Positions 24,901-32,925 of a DNA stretch of 64,000 bases are shown piece by piece. The translations under genes and the position numbers were made by a program. The DNA is taken from contig OX291542.1 in the NCBI GenBank assembly GCA_946406115.1, forward strand, positions 25,183,321 through 25,247,320, given 5' to 3'. Below the pieces are notes generated by a model. That model saw only the letters and a list, made by a program, of their open reading frames with translations. It ran no database searches and had not been told where the DNA came from. How positions within the stretch are numbered: the stretch's first letter is position 1; each line of letters begins with the position of its first letter. The stretch comes from Apoda limacodes. Taxonomy: Eukaryota > Arthropoda > Insecta > Lepidoptera > Limacodidae.

Positions 24901-27900
24901 ATATTGCACGAGAAACTTTAAAAGTTACTTTTTCCAGCAGGCATATAGAATTGACAATATAACAAATATAGAAATACGAAAGTAATTCTGTCTGTCTGTC
25001 TGTTACCTCTTTACGCTTAAACCAATGTACCGATTACGATGAAATTTGGCATGGAGATAGTTTGAGTCCTGGAAAAGGACCAGGCCACTTGAAAACGTCA
25101 AGTGTGAGTCGGTTTTATTATACAATTGAGAAGTTGCCGTTGAAACCCTACACCGATAACCGAATTTAGGGCGGAACCGCGGGCAAAAGCTAGGATTATA
25201 TAAGATAGGATATAAATATTTGCGTCCGTTCTCTTAACTAGGTATATTATGTGTAGCAGCAGATGGTTGTAGCATAACTTATGAAATTGCCTTCATTGCA
25301 ATATGCGTGATTTAATTTGTATTTTATTTGTATTCTTCAAGGCGTCGAATATGTATTTTGTACTGAGGATTCCATTTAAAACTTGCACTACAAACTATCG
25401 ATCATTCAGGAATGATTTGAATTCGGCTTACCTGTGAGAACAGTTGTCCCTCCGGCCTATGCACCAGCGGCGCCAGTTGACAGCGAACCACTAGATGACA
25501 GTCATCCATTACAGTATTGAAGAAACGCCGCGTCGGCAGCAGTGCTTCTAAGTCTATCATGAGCTCTAGAAATCGCTCGCAATACCTGTATGCAAACAAC
25601 CAACATATATTATATATACATAAATAAATAAAATAATATCCACGGGGGGGCCAAAAAGTTAGGTTAAAATTTTACATGGTTGATAAACTTATATTCACTC
25701 CTGTGTAAAACAACACAACTTCTACTAATAACTTCATCTCAGTAATTTTTAATTGAATTTTTAGTAAATTTTTACTTCTTCAAGTACATTTTATAAGTTG
25801 GTCGACTATTACTCGCTTGTAAAGCCTACTTAGGTGTGATAGTTATTATTTTAATTTCGTAATATATACTTCCGTGAATTTTTTCACCTATCCAAAACAA
25901 CCATTTAACTTCGACACACACACAATTCGCATTTTATAGATTGGCAAACGGATCCCTGCATCGTAAAGTGGTTTTTCATACCCACAATATTTTAGTATGA
26001 TCTATCTAACGACACCCCACAATTGGTATTGGTATCCCCACTTTGCGTGTTTCACACCTCTAAAAAAATTGTTTTCAATATTTTATACCACTTTGTCGGC
26101 CTGATTAATATTTGTACTTATGTCATAACAGCTTTCTGGTACTAATCATCTCTGAGCTAAGCCGCAGAAAGACTGACAGATGGACAAACGGACGGACATG
26201 ACACGGAGAAACTATAAGAAGTTATAACTAAACTAAAAAGAGGCAGGTTTTTATTCTGAGTGAATTTTGAAGTTGTTAAAATTTGGACGTTACCTAACGA
26301 CATACGGATCAATATCTCCACTCTCTGGAATACCCTCTAATATTTTCATGAACTTTATCATCAGCCGCTGGAGGTATCGCCTCTCCCAAGTAAGTTTTTC
26401 TAATAATTCTGGTTTGTCTTTCTTTTGAATGGCTCGCCAGTATTTCCGCCATTTCGGTACGGTTTTAAATTCCTGGTTTCTTCTTCCTGGATACCAACAA
26501 AATATGATAAACATTCAAATATTACACAAGAACACACCAATACTATCCTTTGTCAAGAACTGGACCTCAAAATCGGATGTCTATTCCCAACATGAGCAGC
26601 TATGAATATACGGATAAAGACGACAGCTATCGCTAGGTTCTCTTTATATTATGTAAGAAAGTGAATTCTCTCTTAACCGCAAAATAGAATACTACTCATG
26701 AGTCCTCAACACTAGAACAGGATCCTTGGGGTTTTACTGTGTTATCCGTAAGATTCTTATAGGTTGAAATAAAATACGTTTCGCCAGGAATCCATCCCTA
26801 AAGGTTATGTTGTATCTTATTAAAATAATCGGTAGCTTCCCCCACAAAAATATATACTTATTACTTGCTTATTACTTAAGATAATCATTCTAATCAATGA
26901 GCTAAAGTGTAGCAGTCGATAGTAGTAGGATTTGGGAAGTTGGTTACATTCACTGAGACATAAGGTTTGGGGTCATTGTTCTGGCTATCATTTATTAAAA
27001 TATAATTTATAAAAGGATTATTTCGAAGTGAAAAATGCTGCCTGGGAAAAATGAAGTTTTATATGCACTGAACAGTCATGGCGAATAGCACTAAATAAAT
27101 AGAGATCTAAGCTACAGAGGGGCATTCTTAGCCAAAATTCTAGGTAGTTACTTTATATATTTGAACATACCTTCTTGTAAACTTATCCACATACTAAGCG
27201 AGACGAGACGTTTTACTTGATCTCTGCACAGCTGAACTTCCATGCTGCCAAAACAATGGTTAAGAAACAACAAAAGTGCGGTCTGTTCTCGCATATTTTT
27301 ACTATTTTGGTCCTCAGCTATGCTGGCCCGTAGTACTTGCTCAAAGAATGCAGGGAAATGCTCTGGTTTCTTCAGGAATGCCTGCAAATTGTGAACACTG
27401 GTAAGTGATTTAGCTGTTTAAGTTTAATGTTTATAAATACATTAACAGTATATCTTTAAAGTAAGAATATAGAATAAAAACTGTCAAAAGTTAGTCACAT
27501 TTTCTCTCACACATAAAGTTTGTTATCACATAGAACATGTAAGCAATTCAACAAATTAATTAAAACTGACCTGCCAAGCGGGTACACGTTCCCTGAACTT
27601 TTCGTTGATCATAACGATTATAGACATCATGTGCGCATGCGACGCCGAACCCGCCTCGTAGTGGGGCCATAAGTAGCTCTCCAAATACTGCGAAAACTCT
27701 AGCATCATGATACGCCGGATTGAAAAGCTGAAAATTTACATATTTTTAGGTTCATTTGTCATATATATATATATATATTATAAAACAAGCTTTTGCCTGC
27801 AAAATTCGGTTATCGGCGTGGGATTTCTTGGCAACACCTGGATGATTATAGTATGGAAGTATGGCGTAGTTTTTTGCATGAAGCTTACTTCTGCTTGACA

Positions 27901-30900
27901 TTTTCATAAGTCCTTACCTAACTAGGTAGGTTCAGCCTAAGTCATTTTGAGCCTCTGTGTGCTAATCCGACTTACACTTGGCGTTTAACCTTGACATTTT
28001 CATAAGTCCTTACCTAACTAGCTAGGTTCAGCCTAAGTCATTTTGAGCCTCTGTGTGCTAATCCGACTTACACTTGGCGTTTTACCTATAACTTTTCGTA
28101 AGCTAGCTCTCACTTTGCCGAATTTCATCAAGATCGGCTCAGCAGTTTAGCCATTATAATAACATAAACGGACAGACAAGGAAGGGGAGTTTTATATGTA
28201 TATAGATAAAGTAAAGTGCGCCATACAATCAAATGGCACACTTCATGAAGTTAGTTACTCAGCCTCGAAAAATTCAAAGCTCAAAGCTTGTACACTGATC
28301 TGACTTATTGTATTGCATCCATGTATTGATTAAAGAAAGTTTTAGAATGCTGCAGAGTATCTTGGAAGAAGGTAATAAAACACAAGGTACTCTGAAAATT
28401 TCAAAGTTTATCCATAAAACCCACACTTATTAGACAGACACCTTTCAAACAGTGATCTTAGAGTTATGTTTCTTCATTGTCTCTACCAACTCTTATGAAT
28501 TTAACTTGAATATTTTCCTTAGGTTGCTGTTAAAGTAGTTCCTAACAATAATGACAATATGTCAATAAAGAGCAATATTAGGTTTTCAAAATGTAATAAC
28601 TTATATAGTAATTAGAACTTACAATACTATGAAATATATGTATATGCAAAATGTATCCTCTTTGATGACATCTTATTCAAAACAGTTATTATTTCAATAT
28701 AAACATACAACTTCCAATAAAGAATAATATAAATTAACATTTTGTATAACTTAATAAAAATAGAATTCATAAAATTACTGGCTAGGTAACTGTGAAGCAA
28801 ATCCTCACGGAAATATAATTTTAAAAAGTTAACAGTTCAATACACCTCTACAAATCAAAATTACAAAAAATAAATAGGTCATTACACTCAATCTATAAGG
28901 TCATTGACCTTGGGATCATTCAACTGTTTGCATCAGGGTGGCTAAGCTATGAAGAAATTTTGAATTTTTAGAGTATTTTAATAATTCTTAAATACTTACT
29001 GTGATCCAAGTATTTCTGCTTGATATATTGATTCCACAATATAGGCATCATAAGGTAAGTGATTTTCTTTAGTTTGAGGCAACCAGTACTGGTTTGCTAG
29101 CTGTGAAACATTGCAACCATGTCGATTTAATGAACAATTCAATGAGGAATGTTATATAGATTTCATAAATATATGAATTATAGTGACTAAGAAAATACCA
29201 GTAGGCTACTTGGAACATAATATAATATGAATGGACTTGTGACCATCATGATAATCTTGTAGGCTTTAAAATTTTCTTTATCATTGTCAGCATTTGGTCC
29301 TAACCCACAGACATAAATATAGGAATCTCCTGATGTTTCACATGTTTCTTGTAGGTAATTTTATGAGGTTAAGGGTTATTAAATGCAAAAATTCTCAATC
29401 AATTTCAATATTATTTTGATAAATTATGGATAAAATTCTAATTGAAAACAAGCAAAAACAAATTTAGCTCCTGCAAAAGCTGAAGTTATTATCACTATTA
29501 TTTCTATAAAAATGTAAAGAAAGTCAGCTTTAAAGTATCAAGATAATATTTTGGTATATAACACAAGTTAAAGGTGTTACCATAGATTTAAAATTCTTCA
29601 TTTTATATAACTAAAACAATTGATTCCTGAACGTTCCTCAACCATAAATCTGATTGTGATGAAGCTTTTTATTGTGCACATGCCGGGAAAGGTTTCTGAA
29701 TTAGTATTACCAATTTTCGATAGATGGTGCACAAGTTGTTTTAATAAATAAGTGTATTTCATAGGGAAGTAAAACTATATTTTTGTTATACTAAAATACT
29801 TTACAACAATTTTTAATTCGCACATGTTATATTTTCTGTACAAAATTTAATTCTATATGTATCTTATGACAACTAATATATTGGTCTGAGATATTCTCAC
29901 TATCAACCATCATAGGGAACAAAAAATAATTAAAAAAGCCCACTATTTACTTCAATAGTCTATTACAACTAATTTCTCAATAGGAGTGACCAGCATAAAC
30001 CCAAAAGAGTGAGAATCAAAACAAAAGTAAGTTCAATATGATTAGTAAATAGATAGAACTAAGCCGTTGCTGTTTCAGATTTATCTATGTTTTTAATAAT
30101 AAAGTGTAATTCCCATTAAAATCAGGACAGCCTTTTTGAATGACAACCAAATAAACAGAAAACCATCTGAAAAATTCTGGTTTGGCTTCTTTACTGTAAA
30201 AACAAATATTATAGTACTTGTTGAGACTTGCATGACTAAAGTTTCCAGTGCGTAATAATAAAAGACAAGAACTATGAGTTAAAAATAGTGTCGGACAACC
30301 GTCCGGAATCGTGACAACTTGTGCCTTTCACTTTTTATGTCTGTCTCTCTCGCTCTTAGGCGGGCTAACCATGCCGCGTGCCTCTCACTCGCTCTCATTG
30401 TGAGCGCATAACGTGAGCGGAGCGTAACGCAGTTTCTTGAAGTGTCACCCGGCAAACCAATTTATAAGACGTTGTCACGTCAAAAAAGGCTACTTAATTT
30501 ATTATATGTAGATGAATCAATTTGAAAATTATTGTAACTCACAAATATGGAAATAAAATTATTAATAGTACATGGAAAATTGAGATATGAGAAAATGAGC
30601 AATATATTGTCCTTATTCTTATTTGCAATATCTCAAGTTTTATTAAGACCAGTGTTTGGTAAATGTTAGTGTTGACAAAAAATGCCTAACTTAACTTCCG
30701 AATACTGTACTTCCTGGGAGAGAAAAAGATGAAAACGGTTTGCTTGAATTTCGCTGATCTCAAAATGTAAAATGTCTATGTTAATATTTTGTAAAAAAAA
30801 ATTCTACTGAAACTGTTTCTCATTTGAGATATGTGGTGTTAGAATTCTTTTACAATTTGTAATTTATATATACCATATACTTATAGAAAAAAGTTCAAAC

Positions 30901-31485
30901 TTATCCATAGAGATTTATTTACACACCTCTGTCATCATACACATCTATGTTTCCCAAGTGAATAATTACAGCCAGTTTTGTAATATTCATTAGGTATGAA
31001 CTTATGGGATCTCTTCCAATGTTGATTTTAGTTTTTATTAATATTTACAAAAATAACATTCTAAAACAGCTATTGACTACTCCAATGTTGTGAAATACCT
31101 ATGAATTGAGTGCTAAATATGTGCCATAGGTACATTTGTTTATATTTTAATAGGTATCGAAAATTTTCCCTTGCCAATAATTATACAGTAAATAATAAAG
31201 TTTTTTTGGGTAAAAAAAAATAATTGATAGAGTAGCACCCCCTTATACACAAATGAAATAAAAAAGTCGGCGGAAAAAATATTTAAAAGAAAAAGTTTAT
31301 ACTCAAATACTAGTGCTGGATTAGGTTAGGTTTTTCAGGATTAGTTTGATTAAAAATTGTACTATTTACCAAAACATAACCTAGTATTAGATACTAACTT
31401 GAGTGATTCTATCAGAATTAATTTGAGATAGAGTTGGTAAAGGTATTTTAGGTTTTTCGGCTGCTGTTGTAGTATCAGTTTTCAT
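840..31485 (-). CDS. AQR: Aquarius intron-binding spliceosomal helicase, N-terminal part
   Basis: AQR (IBP160; EMB-4 in worms) is an SF1-type RNA helicase that binds the intron upstream of the branch point in the activated spliceosome, together with SYF1, ISY1 and cyclophilin E. Twelve exons, in transcription order: 31399-31485, 29000-29100, 27571-27727, 27171-27381, 26294-26486, 25432-25585, 9369-9482, 8918-9021, 8265-8376, 1732-1945, 1159-1207, 840-1075. They total 1732 nt, and every junction is GT-AG with matching phase. The protein runs colinearly with animal AQR: SQIN near residue 20, then [60 protein letters not shown] and [10 protein letters not shown]. This covers the ARM-repeat domain, stalk and beginning of the beta-barrel. 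The RecA motor domains lie left of the window. The start is the only ATG before SQIN, in a 29-codon first exon. No clear promoter element was seen above 31485. Intron 6 (9483-25431) carries a complete antisense receptor gene, and intron 9 an hAT transposon. Confidence 0.95.
1208..1731. other. AQR intron 10, nothing recognised
   Basis: AT-rich intron between AQR exons 10 and 11. The acceptor at the 1208 side follows a long pyrimidine tract on the minus strand, and the donor at 1731 reads GTGAGT. I see no repeat or reading frame of note. Confidence 0.6.
2034..2076. repeat. Left terminal inverted repeat of hAT-like element
   Basis: GC-rich arm beginning AGGCCGCGTCCGC and ending GCGCCTAGAG. It pairs in inverted orientation with 7789-7831, with about four mismatches over 43 bp. 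Confidence 0.7.
2232..3895 (-). pseudogene. Decayed hAT transposase, catalytic and C-terminal part
   Basis: Reading leftward from 3895, the minus strand gives IIEIMRE, then [18 protein letters not shown] (about 3770-3820), which carries a catalytic-type Asp. Next comes the block [11 protein letters not shown] (about 3605-3640), a hallmark of this transposase group. Frames at 2836-3027 and 2632-2829 cover the insertion domain. The C-terminal dimerisation block follows at 2232-2453, with [15 protein letters not shown] and later [12 protein letters not shown]. Stops and frameshifts separate these pieces, and the LINE tail at 2486-2635 sits just before the dimerisation block. The family cuts and pastes DNA with 8-bp target duplications, but this copy is clearly inactive. 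Confidence 0.85.
2486..2635 (+). mobile_element. 150-bp 3' tail of the Jockey-clade LINE family, with 5-bp target duplication
   Basis: Nearly identical to the last coding residues and 3' UTR of the long copy at 32926-35490: the C-terminal PRATTQAEA block, the stop, then the segment ending CAACTGCATAGTCAG. It is flanked by ACAAG on both sides (2481-2485 and 2636-2640), a plausible short target duplication. No poly(A) remains. It lies inside the hAT transposase remnant, so it is younger than that element. Confidence 0.8.
3935..4213 (+). pseudogene. LINE A ORF1 (gag-like) C-terminal fragment
   Basis: A 92-codon frame rich in Pro, Thr, Ser and Gln, with [10 protein letters not shown] followed by a short heptad-like stretch. 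This resembles the C-terminal tail of Jockey ORF1 proteins, after their zinc knuckles. The knuckles and everything upstream are missing. Its TGA (4211-4213) overlaps the ATG of ORF2 (4213-4215) by one base, a stop-start arrangement that suggests coupled translation in the ancestral element. Confidence 0.6.
4213..6787 (+). pseudogene. LINE A ORF2: AP-endonuclease and reverse transcriptase, broken
   Basis: Starts [10 protein letters not shown], the usual opening of an APE-type endonuclease. [13 protein letters not shown] and SSDHTPVI follow at about 4607-4860, giving the catalytic Asp/Asn and SDH motifs. In-frame stops fall near 4312, 4942 and 5365, with frame changes around 5000-5150 and 5690. 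The RT part (about 5500-6700) has [35 protein letters not shown] and FADDTA. The block that should carry motif A reads AAFDRVLH: about seven residues with the first catalytic Asp are deleted, and motif B has Leu where Gln is usual. It cannot encode an active enzyme. Confidence 0.88.
6900..7007 (-). pseudogene. hAT transposase, N-terminal-side fragment
   Basis: The minus strand reads [18 protein letters not shown] followed by [11 protein letters not shown]. This is the segment that normally sits directly before the first catalytic block of this transposase group. It is separated from the rest at 3895 by the 3-kb LINE A insertion. Confidence 0.75.
7789..7831. repeat. Right terminal inverted repeat of hAT-like element
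   Basis: Ends GCGGATGCGGCCT and pairs with 2034-2076 in reverse complement. The adjacent AT-rich DNA (7833-8264) is ordinary AQR intron. Confidence 0.7.
9544..9824 (+). repeat. Interspersed repeat family 'GCCAAGTGCGAGTCGG', copy 1
   Basis: Starts ATCGGCCAAGTGCGAGTCGG, continues with GTTTGTTGTATGGGAGCCC, a GACGGACGGACGG run, and ends GGTACGGAACCTTAAAA. The same head, middle and tail recur at 16729-16962 and 37325-37800. Repeats of this kind are very common in lepidopteran introns. I cannot fix the superfamily (SINE, or LINE 3' end) from sequence alone. Confidence 0.7.
10211..10320. repeat. Imperfect TG/CA/TA microsatellite
   Basis: Alternating GTGTGT, CACACA and TATATA tracts with interruptions. 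Confidence 0.75.
11680..11830 (-). repeat. tRNA-head SINE
   Basis: On the minus strand a tRNA-like head has an A-box-like GGCTCAGTAGG and a B-box GGTTCGATTCCCG. A tail with GTTTGTCTTGAGTCTGGGTG follows. The same tail motif, behind a different head, occurs at 44970-45095. The lack of a closed acceptor stem and the degenerate anticodon region argue against a working tRNA. Confidence 0.65.
12440..20428 (+). CDS. Methuselah-like G-protein-coupled receptor, complete, nested in AQR intron 6
   Basis: Eight exons: 12440-12632, 13861-13996, 14739-14910, 15075-15369, 17296-17374, 17792-17979, 18966-19101, 20176-20428. Together they give 483 residues, all GT-AG with matching phases. A hydrophobic signal peptide (about 1-21, [20 protein letters not shown]) is followed by a ~180-residue Cys-containing ectodomain (NKCCEVEEL near 40; CIPKVETC near 183). 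Seven membrane segments lie near 200-222, 232-254, 267-290, 309-330, 356-382, 401-424 and 428-449. The third carries [15 protein letters not shown], a hallmark of the Methuselah branch of secretin-type (class B) receptors. It should be a plasma-membrane receptor with unknown ligand. The orthologue is uncertain; the overall look is closest to the conserved Mthl5 type. The start is the first ATG giving a signal peptide. The gene is transcribed opposite to AQR. A possible poly(A) signal AATAAA is at 20919-20924. Confidence 0.93.
13151..13795 (+). mobile_element. pogo/Tigger-type DNA transposon relic, 645 bp
   Basis: Terminal inverted repeats CAGTGGAGCGTCGATTATCC at the left, with its exact complement at the right end. 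A TA dinucleotide lies on each side (13149-13150 and 13796-13797), the target duplication of the Tc1/mariner/pogo group. Internally the plus strand near 13370-13440 reads [16 protein letters not shown] and then LAVPG. This is the segment around a catalytic Asp of Tigger-type DDE transposases, and a stop and frame breaks follow. It is an internally deleted, inactive copy in intron 1 of the receptor gene. Confidence 0.88.
15757..15895 (+). repeat. 5S rRNA-like SINE, copy 1
   Basis: The stretch 15757-15812 reads TTAGCAACGTCGGGCTTGG and then TTGGATGGGTGACTGC. These match the internal promoter half of eukaryotic 5S rRNA (AAGCAACGTCGGGC and GGATGGGTGACCGC). After a T-rich linker comes GGTGGTACGGAAGCC and CGCGAGTCTGACTCACACTT, which is shared with a second copy at 53646-53780. 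The 5' half of 5S is absent, so this is not a 5S gene but resembles a 5S-derived (SINE3-type) retroposon. Confidence 0.6.
16729..16962 (+). repeat. GCCAAGTGCGAGTCGG repeat family, copy 2
   Basis: Has the same head as copy 1, two ATCACGTTTG blocks, and the tail GGGTACGGAGCCCTAAAAA. Confidence 0.7.
18560..18890 (+). repeat. Degenerate tRNA-head SINE
   Basis: GGTTTGATTCTCAGTAAGGG resembles a B-box and T-arm. Downstream AAGGCGATAGATTTGAGACG matches the body of the SINE at 19715-20145, which has TATGGCGATAGACTCACC. Confidence 0.5.
18907..18946. repeat. (TA)n microsatellite
   Basis: About 20 uninterrupted AT units shortly upstream of receptor exon 7. Confidence 0.9.
19715..20145 (+). repeat. Two tRNA-type SINE heads with body
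   Basis: 19715-19785 holds TAGTGTATAGTTAGCC and GGGGTTCGAATTTT (A- and B-box-like). 19965-20145 holds CCCGGGTTCGATTCCCGG and then a body with GATATGGCGATAGACTCACC and GTGGGACGGAATA. It lies in receptor intron 7. Confidence 0.6.
21031..21369. repeat. Tandem duplication, two 169-bp units
   Basis: The unit starting GTGCCTTGCTTATATCGTG occurs at 21036 and again at 21205 and is nearly identical throughout, ending CCACCTTCACTAGAC. The few differences imply a fairly recent duplication. Confidence 0.92.
21940..22146. mobile_element. MITE-like inverted-repeat element
   Basis: CGTTCTATTGAC near the left end pairs with GTCAACAGAACG at the right end. TATAAT flanks both sides (21934-21939 and 22145-22150). 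The interior includes a perfect TGACGTCA palindrome. The left arm is offset by about five bases, so the exact borders are uncertain. Confidence 0.45.
22808..23092. repeat. Degenerate tandem duplication, two ~143-bp units
   Basis: TGTTTGCTAACACTATA starts both units (22808 and 22951), and GAGTCATATGGACTGCGCAA occurs in each. The units are diverged, so this duplication is older than the one at 21031. Confidence 0.85.
24985..25197 (+). mobile_element. Helitron-like non-autonomous element end
   Basis: Starts with a CTGTCTGTCTGTC run and GATGAAATTTGGCATGGAGA, and ends ACCGCGGGCAAAAGCTAG after a short GC hairpin. This layout (3' hairpin then CTAG) is typical of abundant lepidopteran Helitron-derived repeats. 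The assignment rests on recall of the pattern. Confidence 0.5.
25586..31398. other. AQR introns 1-5
   Basis: Plain AT-rich introns between AQR exons 1 and 6. The 27728-28999 intron holds a 96-bp tandem duplication (27895-28086) and an insect-type repeat ending near 28205. The 29101-31398 intron has a GC-richer block around 30300-30480 with CTCGCTC-type runs. No additional gene seen. Confidence 0.55.
27895..28086. repeat. Tandem duplication, two 96-bp units
   Basis: GACATTTTCATAAGTCCTTA begins at 27897 and again at 27993. The units differ at only a few positions, which suggests a recent event. Confidence 0.92.
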
Positions 31486-32925
31486 TTTGGTTTGGTTTAA
31501 TATTATTCGTTTAAATTAATAACATTTATCCAAACTAAAATTGTTTCCAAACACAAGTCAAGTAATCTGTGTTACCAACTTTTTTAATGTAAATTCCGTA
31601 AAATCAATCAAAATGAGGTATCCATAGGAAATAATATAATGAAATCAGTTAAGATTTATATTTCGTTATCAGATTAACTATAAATTATAAGTACTAAGAG
31701 TAGCAAAGCCCGCAGTGCGCGAAGTTTCATGCTGTTACTTATTTATTAAGATATATCTTTCCTGCTGTCAGTGCTACGCAATTACTTAATTGCAAGTTAT
31801 TACGTGTTAAAACACACATAATATTATATCATTTAAATGTCAGAAAAATAGTTTGCCTAAACATCAGACATTTTATACGACTATAGTCGTATGAATTCGG
31901 GCAATATCGGAAAAATATTTCGGGCCTGAACCCAGGCTTAAATTTGACAATTAACTAGGTATACATACCCGTACGTATCTCGTTTTGAATTGTAGAAGTT
32001 GTGTATTCTCTCCCGCTGTCAGATGTATGTCAGATTTTCAACCATGTAGGTATGTAAACTCGAAGTGAATTTTCGATTGCTCTACTGATGCGGATTCTTT
32101 GTTTTACTGTCTAGCATTCATTCATAGCATCATCCTCTAAACCGGGCCGCTTTTATGAACAGACAATCTTAGATGCAGACTTTAATACATATTTGGACCA
32201 AAGATATTTTGCTCATAACTGCCTAGAAGTTGTTTAAATGTTAAAAAATGCAGTTTGATACGGTATTGGCATATCTAAAACTTTCGTTTCACATCCTTTG
32301 ATTTATCAAAAAATCGAATTTGTCCGAAATCGTCGAAAAAGTCAAACCATCGTGATAAAATATATGGCTGGACATCACCCATCTAGTCCTTCATGACGAT
32401 ATGGGATAGTCGAGTGCGCTCGCCACTGGTCTTGCACGCACCTTACCTCATGATTGCGATGGCCAACTAAATGAATTTATTATTTAAGCCCGCCTTAGTT
32501 ATTAGTTCATGGAGTAGCGTGAGATAGTAATAATTTACAGTACCTTCGATTTGTGGAGTATCACTTTTAAAGTACCACTGCAATCCTTTGCACAGAACAC
32601 AGGCCTGTGGATCTGCTAAAAAGGAGGAACAACAGTATTGTAATTACGTTCCCTGTAAAGTTTAGGCTAGCCAAGTTTATAGATAAATTAACAACACTAG
32701 CAACACTAGTAACAAAATGTCAAACAGCTAGTGATGTCTCATGGAATCGATTATTTCGAAAACGATTTAAAAAATAATCGGTAAAAGATAAACAAAAAGT
32801 GTAGAACTAAGTATTTTAGACAAAAGAATTAGAATATAAATCAAACACTAATATATTTTATGATTCCTAATCTTTGTTTAGTCATATTACAGCTTCCCTT
32901 TAAAAACCACAGAGATCCTATTTCA
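31486..32925. other. Upstream region of AQR
   Basis: AQR promoter side, without an obvious core element. A minus-strand stretch at 32548-32621 has an acceptor-like and a donor-like border and an open frame, but no further support. The rest is AT-rich with nothing recognised. Confidence 0.45.

Larger units (their letters stand above)
20429..25431. other. AQR intron 6, region downstream of the receptor gene
   Basis: Five kilobases without a convincing gene. It holds the receptor 3' UTR, a 169-bp tandem duplication (21031-21369), a small MITE-like element (21940-22146), a 143-bp degenerate tandem duplication (22808-23092) and a Helitron-like end (24985-25197). Open frames near 24306-24985 have no recognisable motif. 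Confidence 0.55.

Noticed and set aside
32548..32624. Possible minus-strand exon reading DPQACVLCKGLQWYF
   Set aside because: It has an acceptor-like and a donor-like border, but no partner exon, no start and no family I can recognise.
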